A stretch of 64,000 bases of DNA from Bacillota bacterium (GCA_026627065.1 JAPNUO010000002.1:248001-312000), one strand, 5' to 3'; counted from the first letter of the stretch, positions 25,684 through 35,363 are shown. Numbers and translations: made by a program. Notes: generated by a model not told the origin, from the letters alone.

Positions 25684-27093
25684 ATGGCGAAGATGAGCCA
25701 AGACGCCGATTTGACCGAAACACTTAATAGGGCGCCGCTGGGACTTTTTCACCTGCGCGCAGTCATCATGTCCGGCATGGGATTCTTTACGGACGCCTAT
25801 GACCTCTTCATCATCGGCGCGGCTCTGGTTCTCATCAAGACGGAATGGCACCCGACCGCGGCTATGGTGGGTCTCATGGGATCCACGGCACTGGTGGCGG
25901 CGTTTGTGGGGGCCTTTGTCTTTGGGCGCTTGGCGGATTTGCACGGCCGTAAGGCGGTATACGGCCTGGTGGCGGGGTTAATGGCTTTTGGCGCGATCGG
26001 GGCGGCACTGGCGCCTAGCATGCTCTGGCTCATCATCTTCCGCTTTATCATGGGTCTCGGCATTGGCGGCGATTACCCCGTCAGTGCGGTGCTCATGAGT
26101 GAGTACGCCAACACCAAGGATCGGGGCAAATTGGTCGGGCTGGTGTTTTCGATGCAGGCTGTCGGCTTGGTGACCGGCCCGGTGGTGGCGATGACGCTTT
26201 TGGCGGCGGGCCTCCCTGATGCGGTGGCCTGGCGCATCATGCTGGGCTTAGGCGCCATCCCCGCGATGGCGGTTATTGTCATGCGGCTCAAAATGCCGGA
26301 GTCGCCGCGCTACGTGGCTGAGGTGCGCGGCGACGCGGAGGCGGCCCAAAAGAGTCTCGAAACTTTGGGCGTATCGGCGACTTTGGCTCCGCGCAAAGCG
26401 GTGTCTCCTGCCAAACGCCTGTCGTTTCGCGAATTTATTCACCACCCGCGGTATCTCGTGTATCTGATCGGTACGGCCGGGACCTGGTTCTTCTTCGATT
26501 ACGCCTATTATGGCAATTCCATTTCGATGCCGCTGGTGCTTAAGGCGGTGGCGCCGCATGCCTCGGCCCTCACCAGCATGGCGTGGACCCTCATCGTCTT
26601 CGCCGTCTTCGCGGTGCCGGGTTATATTTTGGCGGTGACCCTGATGGACAAAATCGGGCATCGGAAGCTGCAACTGTGGGGATTCCTCATCATGGGTCTT
26701 GCCTTTGGGACGATTGCCCTTGTGCCCCACCTGACCACGATGGTCGGGCCGTTCCTGCTGGTCTTTGGCGTGAGCTACTTCTTTGCCGAATTTGGGCCCA
26801 ACACTACCACCTTTGTGCTGCCCTCGGAGATTTATCCCACCTCGGTGCGGACCACCGGACACGGGATATCGGCCGGTGTGGCCAAGTTTGGTGCCTTTCT
26901 CGGCACCTTGCTCTTTCCGCTCCTGGAGCAGCGCTTCGGCCTGAGCGGCACCCTTTTCATTACCTTTCTCTTTGCCTTGATCGGCTTAGGACTCACCTTC
27001 CTGTTGCCGGAGCCGACCCAAAAGTCGCTGGAAGAGCTGGCACGGGATGCGGAACCCGAGGCGCAGCGAAAGCATCTGGCACAGCACGCCTAA
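25684..27093 (+). CDS. MFS transporter of the phosphate:H+ symporter (PHS) type
   Basis: 469 residues, twelve membrane helices. PHS-subfamily signatures: GMGFFTDAYDLFIIG in helix 1, GLGIGGDYPVSAVLMSEYA in helix 4 and FGPNTTTFVLPSEIYPTSVR in helix 11, as in yeast Pho84. It should bring inorganic phosphate into the cell with protons. ATG 25684 directly follows GGGAGG but has AAGGA 8 bases upstream; ATG 25693 is an equally good start. The 11-bp-phased TTAACA repeats upstream fit phosphate-starvation control and support phosphate over sugar or aromatic acids as substrate. Followed by a strong terminator. Confidence 0.88.
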   Translation: MAKMSQDADLTETLNRAPLGLFHLRAVIMSGMGFFTDAYDLFIIGAALVLIKTEWHPTAAMVGLMGSTALVAAFVGAFVFGRLADLHGRKAVYGLVAGLMAFGAIGAALAPSMLWLIIFRFIMGLGIGGDYPVSAVLMSEYANTKDRGKLVGLVFSMQAVGLVTGPVVAMTLLAAGLPDAVAWRIMLGLGAIPAMAVIVMRLKMPESPRYVAEVRGDAEAAQKSLETLGVSATLAPRKAVSPAKRLSFREFIHHPRYLVYLIGTAGTWFFFDYAYYGNSISMPLVLKAVAPHASALTSMAWTLIVFAVFAVPGYILAVTLMDKIGHRKLQLWGFLIMGLAFGTIALVPHLTTMVGPFLLVFGVSYFFAEFGPNTTTFVLPSEIYPTSVRTTGHGISAGVAKFGAFLGTLLFPLLEQRFGLSGTLFITFLFALIGLGLTFLLPEPTQKSLEELARDAEPEAQRKHLAQHA

Positions 27094-27207
27094 AGGGTCG
27101 TCGTCTGTGTGCGCGGCCTAGCGGCCAGGCAAGCGCGTGGCAGCGCCTCACGTTTAGACAGGGCCAAGCATTGGCGCATATCGCCGGCGTGCCGGTGCGC
27201 CACCACA

Positions 27208-27242
27208 AGAGACCGGCCCCGCGTCTCGCAGGGCCGGTCTCT
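27208..27242. terminator. Bidirectional terminator between converging transcripts
   Basis: A perfect 12-bp stem (27208-27219 with 27231-27242) with an 11-base loop lies between the phosphate transporter and the converging propeller gene. It is followed by TTTGCG in the plus direction. Confidence 0.75.
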
Positions 27243-27258
27243 TTGCGGGTGGCACCCG

Positions 27259-29268
27259 CTATTTCAACACGTCGACGGTGTTGGTATTGTCGTCCGTGAA
27301 GTAGACCAGAAGCTGCCCGTTGGACACCGTGGCGGTGACGCCGAAGAGGGCCGAGCCCGCGCCTGTTTCCGGATTGACCGGCGTCGAATCCAGCACTTTT
27401 TGGCCGGCGACATAGGCGTGTCCATTGTTGAGGGCAATTTCCACCAGATTGTTGTTGCCTTGGTTGACCACTAAGAGGTCCCCGTTCAGCGGGTCGAGGG
27501 TGATGCCGGCGGGCTTGTTTAAGGCCCCGCCCTGGTAGATGAGCTGCCCTTGGCCTTGGTTGGGCGTTCCCGGTCCATTCCAGTAAAAGGCGCGAATCGA
27601 ATTGTCTGCGGCGTCGGTGACGTACACCATATGGGTGTTGGGATCGTAGACCATGCCTTGCGGGCCCTCCACGTTGCTGGCGTTGGTGCCCATGTGCGCC
27701 AAACCTTGCCCGATGACGGACACCTGCGTGTCGGTGTTAAAGTTAGGCGGCGCAAAGTCGTACATGGCATCAATGGTACCGTTCAGCGCGTTGGTGACCA
27801 AAAACGCCGGGGCGGTCTGATTGGGCACGAACACTTGGCCCCAGGGACCGTCAAAGAGCGGACTTTGAATCACGCTGCCCCCATTGGGGAAGAGCGAACC
27901 GGCGGGGGTGAGCACCATGTCGTTGCCGTTGGTGCCGTTGGTACCGAAATTGGCGATCCAGAGCGGGCCTTTCGGACTTACGGCTAGCGCCACCGGGCCG
28001 TCGGCGTCTGCCGAAAAGCGCGTGACCGCCCCGGTGTTGGGGTTAATGGCTTCGATGGTGGTGCCGGCGCCGTTGACGCCTTGGCTGTTGGAAAAGTTCG
28101 ATACCAAGAGATCACCGTAGAAAGGATTGGGGGCCGTCGGTGTTCCCGCATAGGTGTCGATGACTAAGCCATAGGGGTTCTGGTCGCCGTTTTGGGCGTC
28201 CACCGTACTGGCGACGGGCTCGATCGTATTCAGCGTGCTAATATTTCCGCCCGACGCGCGCGTAGCAATCGATGTGCTGCCGTATGAGACGTTCGGAAGT
28301 ACAGCGCTGCCGGGATTGGCCATCAAGTTGGAGGCGGTGATTTGGTCGATGCCGGCACTGTTTTGCGCGAGCACCGAAAACGTGCCCGTCCCGTTGACAA
28401 TGGGCACCACCAAGGTGCTGGTCGGGCTGGTGCTATTGGCCGCCACGAGCTGTCCGGCGGTGTCGCTAACGGTCACCGATCCGGAAAAGGTGGATAAGGG
28501 CTGGCCCCACGCATTCGTCACGGTCACCGTGACCGGGTCGAGGCCCTGGCTATCCGCTCTTAGGGCTCCGGTCGCCGGAGTGAGCGTCACGCCGGCTGCG
28601 GGAACGGAGACGGCGAGGCTGACGGGCGCGCTCTTTAAGGCGTCAGCGACGTTCATAGGCGCCCCATATGGCGCCGCGTAGGCGACAAACTGGTAGGTGC
28701 CCGCCATGGGCAACGGGACGGTAAAGGTGGGGCTTTCTTGAAACGCATTGTTGGTCGTCCATTGTCCGTTGGGCATTTGCCAGGCAAGAGCATAGACGGG
28801 GTTGTTTATTCCGGTGGAGGACACTTCTACGGTGGCGAGGGTCTCGCCGTTTTCTTGGCTCGTGGTCACATTGAGAGATACCGTGGATCCCACGTAAAGC
28901 ACATCAGCGGCCGTGGGCTGTGCCATTCCCCACTTGTGCGCTTGCACTAAGGATCGGCTGAGGGCCCAGCCGGTTACGACATAGGCGCCCGGGGTCAAAT
29001 GGTTGAGGGTAATGGCGGGGGATGTCCCGTAACCAGTCCACCAGGTATGGCCCAGCTGGTTCATGATGCCGAGTTCAAATTCGGTATTGGCGGTAGCATT
29101 GGGATCGTGGACCGTGAACGTGACCGGGGTTCCTGCCGTGACGTCCGTGGCGCTGGCGGTCAGCGTCATCATGGTCTGGGCCGAGGCTAGCGGCGTCAAG
29201 CCCGCTGCCAGACCCAGGGACGCGAGCAGCGCCGCCGACGCTAAACTCACCGATTTTCTCACAATCAT
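27259..29268 (-). CDS. Secreted protein with Ig-like domains and NHL-type beta-propeller
   Basis: 669 residues. Signal peptide: basic VRK start, hydrophobic core ASAALLASLGLAAGL and a likely cut after ASA near residue 30. Residues 35-330 look like two or three immunoglobulin/Big-type domains (TPVTFTVHDPNA; DPVTVTVTNAWGQPLSTFSG). Residues 345-669 carry repeated YDPNTHMVYVTDAADNSI and LDPLNGDLLVVNQGNNN strands of an NHL-like propeller. AGGAGG lies 10 bases before ATG 29268. Extracellular, probably binding or structural; ligand unknown. Downstream of an ECF sigma/anti-sigma pair on the same strand, so it may be their target. Related in design to the protein at 50795. Confidence 0.82.
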   Translation of the reverse strand: MIVRKSVSLASAALLASLGLAAGLTPLASAQTMMTLTASATDVTAGTPVTFTVHDPNATANTEFELGIMNQLGHTWWTGYGTSPAITLNHLTPGAYVVTGWALSRSLVQAHKWGMAQPTAADVLYVGSTVSLNVTTSQENGETLATVEVSSTGINNPVYALAWQMPNGQWTTNNAFQESPTFTVPLPMAGTYQFVAYAAPYGAPMNVADALKSAPVSLAVSVPAAGVTLTPATGALRADSQGLDPVTVTVTNAWGQPLSTFSGSVTVSDTAGQLVAANSTSPTSTLVVPIVNGTGTFSVLAQNSAGIDQITASNLMANPGSAVLPNVSYGSTSIATRASGGNISTLNTIEPVASTVDAQNGDQNPYGLVIDTYAGTPTAPNPFYGDLLVSNFSNSQGVNGAGTTIEAINPNTGAVTRFSADADGPVALAVSPKGPLWIANFGTNGTNGNDMVLTPAGSLFPNGGSVIQSPLFDGPWGQVFVPNQTAPAFLVTNALNGTIDAMYDFAPPNFNTDTQVSVIGQGLAHMGTNASNVEGPQGMVYDPNTHMVYVTDAADNSIRAFYWNGPGTPNQGQGQLIYQGGALNKPAGITLDPLNGDLLVVNQGNNNLVEIALNNGHAYVAGQKVLDSTPVNPETGAGSALFGVTATVSNGQLLVYFTDDNTNTVDVLK

Positions 29269-29362
29269 CGAGACAAGACCTCCTTTTGCTCTGAATATGC
29301 ATGAGCTATTAAGGAGTTCGTTAGGAATTCACCCAGGGAGGCATGTCTCAAAAGTTTTTTGG

Positions 29363-30025
29363 CTAGGGTGTCGGGGGGAGTGAGGCAAAAAATGTGCGGA
29401 GGCCTGTGGGATGGGACACCCCGGGAGCCGGTTCAATCGTGATGCCAACCGCCGTGGCACCGGCCACGCGTACGGGCGTGTGCAACCAAAGGTCCGCCTC
29501 AGCATGGTGAATGTCGAACACGCCCGCCCGGATGTGGCGGTCTCCCACGATCCACCAGACTTCATAAACCAGACCGCGCCGCAAGGGGGTAACGTTGCGG
29601 TACTGGAGGAGCATCCAACCGGCGGCGCGGTTCGCCCGCACACTAACGCGGCCGTGCACAATGGGGGTGGTCGGCCTGAGGGTGGCGGATGGCGCGGCCA
29701 GCAACGTGCTCAAGGCCGTCGGGGCTAGCGGCGCGTTGCGCCACACCAGCTTCGGCCAGGCAACCAGAACGGCGAGGGCCAGGAGTATCGGCACCGCCCA
29801 CGCGATTTTTAGCCGGGGTGCCGGAGAGGCGACCCGCGGCGCGACATCCGACCAAGGGGGGGCGGCGTAAAACTCCGGGAGGTCTGCGTCCAATGCTTGA
29901 CCGAGGGTCTGCTGCTGCTCCTGACAGCGGATGCAGCGGGTCAAATGCCATCGTTGCCAGAAGGAGAGGCGTTCACGGTGGCGAATCGACAACAGCAGCA
30001 AATCATCCGGCAAATGCATGCACAT
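29363..30025 (-). CDS. Zinc-finger anti-sigma factor, RskA-like
   Basis: 220 residues. N-terminal cytoplasmic zinc anti-sigma domain with the H-x3-C-x2-C motif WHLTRCIRC near residues 26-34. One membrane helix IAWAVPILLALAVLVAW lies near residues 73-90. The extracytoplasmic part resembles the RskA C-terminal domain (YEVWWIVGDRHIRAGVFDI). It holds the sigma factor inactive at the membrane until a signal triggers release. ATG 30025 overlaps the sigma-factor stop codon (TAATG), the usual coupling of such pairs. The longer open frame from 30235 is a shadow of the sigma gene. Confidence 0.83.
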   Translation of the reverse strand: MCMHLPDDLLLLSIRHRERLSFWQRWHLTRCIRCQEQQQTLGQALDADLPEFYAAPPWSDVAPRVASPAPRLKIAWAVPILLALAVLVAWPKLVWRNAPLAPTALSTLLAAPSATLRPTTPIVHGRVSVRANRAAGWMLLQYRNVTPLRRGLVYEVWWIVGDRHIRAGVFDIHHAEADLWLHTPVRVAGATAVGITIEPAPGVSHPTGLRTFFASLPPTP

Positions 30026-30558
30026 TACCCCCTTTCCTCCGCCCATTGTTGCCGCAGTTTGGCCAATCCGCGCCGAATCCAGCTCTTGACGGTACCTTGC
30101 GGCACGTGCCACATGGCGGCGATTTCCTTTTGAGTGAAGCCGTAGTAATAAAGGAGCTGGATAGCCTGGGCTTCGCGCGCCGTCAACGCTGTCAGCGCGT
30201 CTTGAATCCAGGCGCGTGCCTCGGTGGCCTCCCACGTCTGACGCTGATCGGCCAGGGCTGCGGTCAGTTCTTCGGCTGCTGGCTTTTGACGCCGCATATG
30301 GTCAATCGTGCGAAAGCGCGCAATTTGCAAGAGCCACGCTTCCGCCGAGCCCTTCTTTGGGTTAAAGCGCTTCGCGTGTCGCCATACTTCGAGCAAAATG
30401 GCCTGAAGCACATCGTCGATGTCTTGAAACGCTACCCCAGCCGTGACCATGAGCCCCGCCCACCGTCGACCCCAGCGATGGTAGAGAACCTCCAGCAGCT
30501 CGGGGTTGCGGGCCAGCTGCACTAAAATGTCTTCATCTGATAAATTATGCTCTTTCAC
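30025..30558 (-). CDS. ECF RNA polymerase sigma factor (SigK-like)
   Basis: 177 residues with both ECF regions. Sigma-2: DDVLQAILLEVWRHAKRF and WLLQIARFRTIDHMRRQ. Sigma-4: LTAREAQAIQLLYYYGFTQKEIAAMWHVPQGTVKSWIRRGLAKL, split here by an HTH from about residue 140. It directs RNA polymerase to a small regulon once freed from the adjacent anti-sigma factor. GTG 30558 starts it, with a weak ribosome-binding site. No autoregulated promoter could be defined. Confidence 0.9.
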   Translation of the reverse strand: MKEHNLSDEDILVQLARNPELLEVLYHRWGRRWAGLMVTAGVAFQDIDDVLQAILLEVWRHAKRFNPKKGSAEAWLLQIARFRTIDHMRRQKPAAEELTAALADQRQTWEATEARAWIQDALTALTAREAQAIQLLYYYGFTQKEIAAMWHVPQGTVKSWIRRGLAKLRQQWAEERG

Positions 30559-31154
30559 GCCGCAAAACTCGGGGATCGCAGAACCTGGACCATGACCTCA
30601 CCTGTCGTCCAGCGTACCACGGATCGGGTCCCTTTCGCGGCCCTTTCCTCTGATTTTTTCTCTTCATATGGATCTTCGTTGTTCCGGGCGTTAAGGAGGC
30701 GCCAAAGACGCATACATTGACCAAAAACTTGGCGCTGCAAGCCTCGGTCGCTTTATCCATCACTGGATCTCTGAGGAAAAACTGGCACGGACGGCGACCT
30801 TGGGCGGCAGGATCCCCGGCGGGCAGCCGGAGTCAGTGCCTTGCAGAATGTTAGGAAGCACTCTCGGAAGTGGGACCACCGGCGGCAGGCAGGGGCCGCG
30901 AGCGCATTATCCGGGAACAAGAAAGAACTCCCACGGCATGGTGAGTGGACTTAGGTCAAATTAGACAGCGAAAATTTGTGGTTCCTTCATCCTAAGGCCA
31001 CCGGTTGGGGGATAGGGAACAGGGTCGGCGGCCTGTGCGGGGTGCCGTTCCCCATCGCCCGCGGGGATAGCCATGCGGGCGGATGATTTCGTCACTGGAT
31101 AAATTCGGCAAAGGGACCGGTAATAATATTACGTAAAAGTATGAATAAATCGTC
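30559..31154. other. Intergenic region without recognisable gene
   Basis: About 600 bases between the ECF sigma gene and the LacI promoter. Short frames exist on both strands but have no ribosome-binding sites or recognisable motifs. A decayed gene is possible. Nothing else supported. Confidence 0.5.
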
Positions 31155-31184
31155 TTGACAGTCAAAATTGCAGGGAATTATAAT
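31155..31184 (+). promoter_or_regulatory. Near-consensus housekeeping promoter of the LacI-family gene
   Basis: TTGACA at 31155-31160 and TATAAT at 31179-31184 with an 18-base spacer: both hexamers perfect. The predicted transcript start is near 31191. Confidence 0.85.
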
Positions 31185-31191
31185 CCCGGTG

Positions 31192-31199
31192 AATCGATT
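31192..31199. promoter_or_regulatory. CG-centred palindrome at the transcript start (possible LacI-family operator)
   Basis: AATCGATT is a perfect palindrome with a central CG, placed right at the predicted transcription start of the LacI-family gene. LacI-family operators are usually CG-centred palindromes, and this position would allow autorepression. It is short, so chance is possible. Confidence 0.4.
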
Positions 31200-31237
31200 T
31201 ACTATTGTTTGCTAATTTTGGACTGGACGGTGACGCG

Positions 31238-32284
31238 GTGAAGGACCGATCGGGGGCCCCGACAATTCGCGACGTGGCTCAGAAGGCTGGCGTGTCGCCG
31301 GCGACGGTGTCCAGTGTGTTGCGCGGCAAGATGCGGGTAAGCGACATTACCCGGTGTAAGGTGGAGGAGGCGATACGCCAATTGGGATACCGGCCAAACG
31401 CTGTCGCCCGGAGTCTCCGCACTCACGAAAGCCGCGCGATTGGTCTCGTCGTGCCCGATATCACCAATCCCTTTTATGCGGACATCGCCCAAGGTGTGAC
31501 GTTAGAAGCGCGGGACAACGGCTATACGGTGGTCCTGGTAACTACCGACGAAACCTACGAAAGCGTGATGGACGCTGCCAGAACGTTAGTGGATCGCCAA
31601 GTGGACGGCATCATTTTTACTAACATTGGGTGGGACTATCCCATGCCGGCTCGGGCCATCGAAGGCGTGCCCTATGTCATGGTCAATCGTCACGGGAACC
31701 CCGTGCGGGCTGATTACGTGGGGGTGGACAACTACGCGGGAGCCCTTGCCGCGATGCAACATCTCGTGGACCTCGGCCATCGCTGTATTGCCTTTATTGG
31801 GGGCATGGAAAATTCCAGCGCCAGCCAGCACCGTTTAGAGGGGTACCGTGCCGCTGTCCGCCGGTGGCAACTGCAGGCGGACCCCGACCTTGTCCAGTTT
31901 GGGCATCTACGGTATGACCAGGCATTGTCGTTGGCCATGCATCTTGCGAATAAACATGGTCACCTGACGGCGATTTTTGCGGCCGATGACATGATGGCCA
32001 TGGGGGTGCTGGACGGACTGGATGAGATCGGACTTCGGGTGCCGGAGGACATTTCGGTCGTGGGGTTTGATGGCATTTGGCCGGGGGCACTGTCGCGCGT
32101 ACAGTTGACGACGGTGGTGCAGCCCCGCGAGGAGATTGGCCGTGAGGCTATGCGTTTAATCCAGGAGAGGATTCGCGGCTTTAACGGCGAACCACAGGTA
32201 GTCCAGCTGCCCTACTGTTTGGCGATCCGAAAGTCGACCGCGCGGGCTAGGCGCCGCGCTCGCCGAGGATCCATGACGATTTAA
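31238..32284 (+). CDS. LacI-family transcriptional regulator
   Basis: 348 residues. N-terminal LacI helix-turn-helix TIRDVAQKAGVSPATVSSVL and hinge IRQLGYRPNAVARSL, then a periplasmic-binding-protein-like ligand domain (IGLVVPDITNPFYADI; AIFAADDMMAMGVLDGL; ISVVGFDG). It binds a small molecule, classically a sugar, and represses nearby genes. GTG 31238 is chosen because the TTG at 31205 lies only about 14 bases from the predicted transcript start. It heads a same-strand run of thiolase, dehydrogenases, hydrolase and CoA ligase and is the likely local regulator. Confidence 0.9.
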   Translation: MKDRSGAPTIRDVAQKAGVSPATVSSVLRGKMRVSDITRCKVEEAIRQLGYRPNAVARSLRTHESRAIGLVVPDITNPFYADIAQGVTLEARDNGYTVVLVTTDETYESVMDAARTLVDRQVDGIIFTNIGWDYPMPARAIEGVPYVMVNRHGNPVRADYVGVDNYAGALAAMQHLVDLGHRCIAFIGGMENSSASQHRLEGYRAAVRRWQLQADPDLVQFGHLRYDQALSLAMHLANKHGHLTAIFAADDMMAMGVLDGLDEIGLRVPEDISVVGFDGIWPGALSRVQLTTVVQPREEIGREAMRLIQERIRGFNGEPQVVQLPYCLAIRKSTARARRRARRGSMTI

Positions 32285-32394
32285 CGGCGTACGGGAAACG
32301 GAGCGGACATGTTGGGAGGGTGTTTGGGCTTTGGTTCGAGCGGATGGAGGTTTTGCGCAAAAGCGGCTTACGGCGATGAGGAGGCGTTGACAGC

Positions 32395-33570
32395 GTGGAC
32401 GATGTGGTGATTATTGACGGCGTGCGAACAGCTATCGGGACCTTTGGAGGCAGCTTAAAGGACACGCCCGCTGCGGAATTGGGCGCATTGGTGATTCGCG
32501 AAGCGTTAAAACGGGCGCGCATCGAACCTCCCCAGGTCGACGAAGTGATCTTGGGGTGTGTGGGCCAAGTTTCGCAAGATGCCTTTGTGGCCCGCGTGGC
32601 GGCGCTGGGTGCTGGTCTTCCTGTGGGATCCACGGCTCAGACGGTGAATCGCTTGTGCGGATCCGGGCTGCAGGCCATTCTCACTGCGGCTCAATGGTTG
32701 AAACTGGAGGATGCCGATACGGTTGTCGCCGGAGGCACGGAAAATATGAGCCGCCTACCCTATTACGTGTGGAACCGTTGGGGCAAGCGCCTGGGGGACG
32801 GCGTCCTGGAAGACGGCGTGTTGGCGGCTGTCACTGATCCGTTTGAGCACTACCCCATGGGGATGACCGCCGAACTCGTGGCCGAACGCTATCACGTGTC
32901 GCGCGAGGCCCAGGACCAACTGGCGTGGGATTCTCAGGTGCGCGCCAAGGCGGCCCTGGAGGCGGGGCGCTTTGCCGACGAAATTGTAGCCGTGCCCATT
33001 CGTAACGCGAAGTCAGCCACCGAGTTCCGGGTTGACGAACATCCCCGGAACACGTCGCCGGAGCAGCTGGCCCGGCTGCGCCCCGTGTTTAAAGAGGGCG
33101 GGACGGTCACCGCGGGCAATTCGTCCGGCATCAACGACGGGGCTGCCGCCGTGGTGATGATGCGAGCGACTGATGCCACCCGTCAGGGTTTGGAGCCGCG
33201 TGCCCGGCTGGTGAGTTGGGCGGTGGCCGGCATGGAGCCGCAATGGATGGGCTATACGCCGGTATACGCGGTGGAGCGGGCGTTACAGAAAGCCGGTCTC
33301 ACGGTGGACGACTTAGACTTGGTAGAGCTCAACGAAGCGTTTGCTGCGCAGGCAGTGGCAGTGGTCAGGGATGCCCATTTGGATTGGAGCAAGACCAATG
33401 TCAATGGTGGGGCTATTGCCTTGGGCCACCCGATTGGGGCGACCGGCGCGATTTTAACCGTCAAGCTCTTGCATGAGCTGGCCAAACGCCGCGGGCGCTA
33501 TGGGATGGTGACCATGTGCATTGGGGGCGGCCAAGGCATCGCCGCGATTTTCGAAAACTATTGGCGGTAG
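32395..33570 (+). CDS. Acetyl-CoA C-acetyltransferase (thiolase)
   Basis: 391 residues. The acyl-enzyme cysteine lies in RLCGSGLQAI (about C88), with GGTENMSRLPY, NEAFAAQAVAV, NGGAIALGHPIGATGA (catalytic His) and MCIGGGQGI (second Cys). Full length and intact. It cleaves 3-ketoacyl-CoA or condenses two acetyl-CoA. GTG 32395 has AGGAGG ten bases upstream. It is followed by two SDR dehydrogenases, a hydrolase and an acyl-CoA ligase, making a degradative beta-oxidation-like set more likely than a biosynthetic role. Confidence 0.93.
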   Translation: MDDVVIIDGVRTAIGTFGGSLKDTPAAELGALVIREALKRARIEPPQVDEVILGCVGQVSQDAFVARVAALGAGLPVGSTAQTVNRLCGSGLQAILTAAQWLKLEDADTVVAGGTENMSRLPYYVWNRWGKRLGDGVLEDGVLAAVTDPFEHYPMGMTAELVAERYHVSREAQDQLAWDSQVRAKAALEAGRFADEIVAVPIRNAKSATEFRVDEHPRNTSPEQLARLRPVFKEGGTVTAGNSSGINDGAAAVVMMRATDATRQGLEPRARLVSWAVAGMEPQWMGYTPVYAVERALQKAGLTVDDLDLVELNEAFAAQAVAVVRDAHLDWSKTNVNGGAIALGHPIGATGAILTVKLLHELAKRRGRYGMVTMCIGGGQGIAAIFENYWR

Positions 33571-33593
33571 AGCACATTGGAATCGGAGAAAGG

Positions 33594-34319
33594 ATGACGG
33601 CGGTGAACAGCGTCGCGGTGGTTACCGGGGCCCAGCGGGGGATTGGCTACGGGATTGCCCAAGTCTTGCATAGCCGAGGATATTGGGTGGTGTTAGTCGA
33701 TATTGACGAAGCTGGGGTTCAGGCGGCTAGCGCCACGTTGCCGGGTTCGACGTGGCGTGCGGTCGACGTGCGCGATTACGCCGCTGTAGGAAGCGCCGTC
33801 AGCAGCATTGAAGAGGAAATGGGGCCCATCGCCGTGCTCGTCAACAACGCGGGCATCAATCGCGATCGCATGTTCCACCGCATGAGCGAAGCGGAGTGGG
33901 ATGAGGTCATTGCCGTCAACTTAAAAGGCTATTTTAACTGGGCGCGACACGTGGCGCCGCGGATGCGGGCGCGCCGGGCAGGCCGTATTATCAACATTGC
34001 TTCCGCGAGCTGGCAAGGCAATGTCGGCCAGGCCAACTACGCGGCGTCAAAGGCGGGAGTCATCGGCCTTACGAAGACGCTCGCGAAGGAACTTGCGCCA
34101 TTTCAGATTACCGTCAACGCCATTTGCCCCGGATTGATCGAAACGCCCATGACCCGGGCTATGCCGGACGCCGCTTTTCAAGAGATGCTCAAGAAAATTC
34201 CCATGGGGCGCATTGGCACCCCCGAAGATGTGGGCCGCGTCGTCGCGTTTTTGGCCTCGGATGACAGCCGGTACGTCACGGGCGAAGTGATTGCCGTGGG
34301 CGGTGGCTTGGTGCTCTAA
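33594..34319 (+). CDS. Short-chain dehydrogenase/reductase (3-oxoacyl-ACP/acetoacetyl-CoA reductase-like)
   Basis: 241 residues. VVTGAQRGIGYGIA cofactor loop, VNNAGINRD, the catalytic Ser in NIASASWQGN and Tyr/Lys in QANYAASKAGVIGLTK, then NAICPGLIETPMT. It resembles FabG/PhaB reductases. ATG 33594 with GGAG five bases upstream, 23 bases after the thiolase stop. Together they could interconvert 3-hydroxyacyl-, 3-ketoacyl- and acetyl-CoA. No specific substrate can be read. Confidence 0.9.
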   Translation: MTAVNSVAVVTGAQRGIGYGIAQVLHSRGYWVVLVDIDEAGVQAASATLPGSTWRAVDVRDYAAVGSAVSSIEEEMGPIAVLVNNAGINRDRMFHRMSEAEWDEVIAVNLKGYFNWARHVAPRMRARRAGRIINIASASWQGNVGQANYAASKAGVIGLTKTLAKELAPFQITVNAICPGLIETPMTRAMPDAAFQEMLKKIPMGRIGTPEDVGRVVAFLASDDSRYVTGEVIAVGGGLVL

Positions 34320-34541
34320 ACTCCCGAAATGGGCAAGGTGAACTGTGTGATTCCCGAATCGCCACGATGCTGCGGGAAGCCCGCGAGCGCGGGTGGCCCG
34401 TGTACCTGTGACCCCCAATACGTACGGCCGGAGAACGTGGGGTGGCCATGGGACTTGGAGTATCGCACATCAGAAGTGACGCGATTGACGTCGCCTTGGC
34501 TCAGCAGCGTACATGGGCGATGACTGGAAGGAGGTGCAGCG

Positions 34542-35363
34542 ATGTCGGGAGAACAGAACCGGTTTGGCGGGCGGGTGGCGCTAGTGACGGGGAGCGGCCG
34601 GGGGATTGGGTTAGCCATTGCCCGGCGCCTCGGGCAGGAAGGGGCATCCGTGGTTATCAACGATCTGATGTCGGAGGACACTCTGGCGACCGTGGCTCAT
34701 AGCCTAAAATCGGCGGCTATCGATGTTCGGGTGGTGGCCGGTGACATCGCGACGGATGCGGTACGCCAGCAAATGATAGATGTGGCGCTGGCCGCCTGGG
34801 GCCATGTCGACATCCTGGTCAACAATGCCTATTGGGAAGAGGTCAACGGCGTCGACGCAATCAGCGAGTCTGGGTGGCGCCGCACCTTCGAGGTTAGCGT
34901 GACGAGCGCCCTCATGATGATCCAAAAAATCTTGCCGGCCTTTCGCCAGCAAGGGCATGGCGCCATTGTCAATGTATCGTCCGTTCACGCCTGGGGCGCC
35001 AGTCATCGGCGGGTCGCCTATGATACGGCCAAAACCGCGTTGCTTGCGATTACGCGATCGGTGGCCTGCGATTACGGTCCCGAGGGCGTGCGGTGCAATG
35101 CGGTGTGCCCGGGATTGATTTTGGCAGATCGCAACCGCGGGTGGTGGACAGAAGTCCCCGCACGGCTCGACACCGTCCGATGGGCATATCCCGCGCGCCG
35201 CGCCGGGACCATGGAGGAAGTGGCGGCGGCGGTGGCGTTTTTGGCGTCGGATGATGCCTCGTTTATCAACGGCACCTCTTTGATGGTGGATGGCGGCTTA
35301 AGTGCCATGTTGGCAGAAGTAGGGCTCATGGACTACGCGCGCACGGAGATTCCGGGACTTTAG
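34542..35363 (+). CDS. Short-chain dehydrogenase/reductase
   Basis: 273 residues. VTGSGRGIGLAIARRLGQEG cofactor loop, LVNNAYWEE (in place of the usual NNAG), Ser in VNVSSVHAWG and the Tyr/Lys pair in VAYDTAKTALLAIT, then NAVCPGLI. A different SDR branch from its neighbour at 33594, longer by about 30 residues, with an extra DRNRGWWTEV loop. AAGGAGGTG site before ATG 34542. The 222-base spacer upstream shows no gene. Probably oxidises an alcohol intermediate of the LacI-linked pathway. Confidence 0.88.
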   Translation: MSGEQNRFGGRVALVTGSGRGIGLAIARRLGQEGASVVINDLMSEDTLATVAHSLKSAAIDVRVVAGDIATDAVRQQMIDVALAAWGHVDILVNNAYWEEVNGVDAISESGWRRTFEVSVTSALMMIQKILPAFRQQGHGAIVNVSSVHAWGASHRRVAYDTAKTALLAITRSVACDYGPEGVRCNAVCPGLILADRNRGWWTEVPARLDTVRWAYPARRAGTMEEVAAAVAFLASDDASFINGTSLMVDGGLSAMLAEVGLMDYARTEIPGL

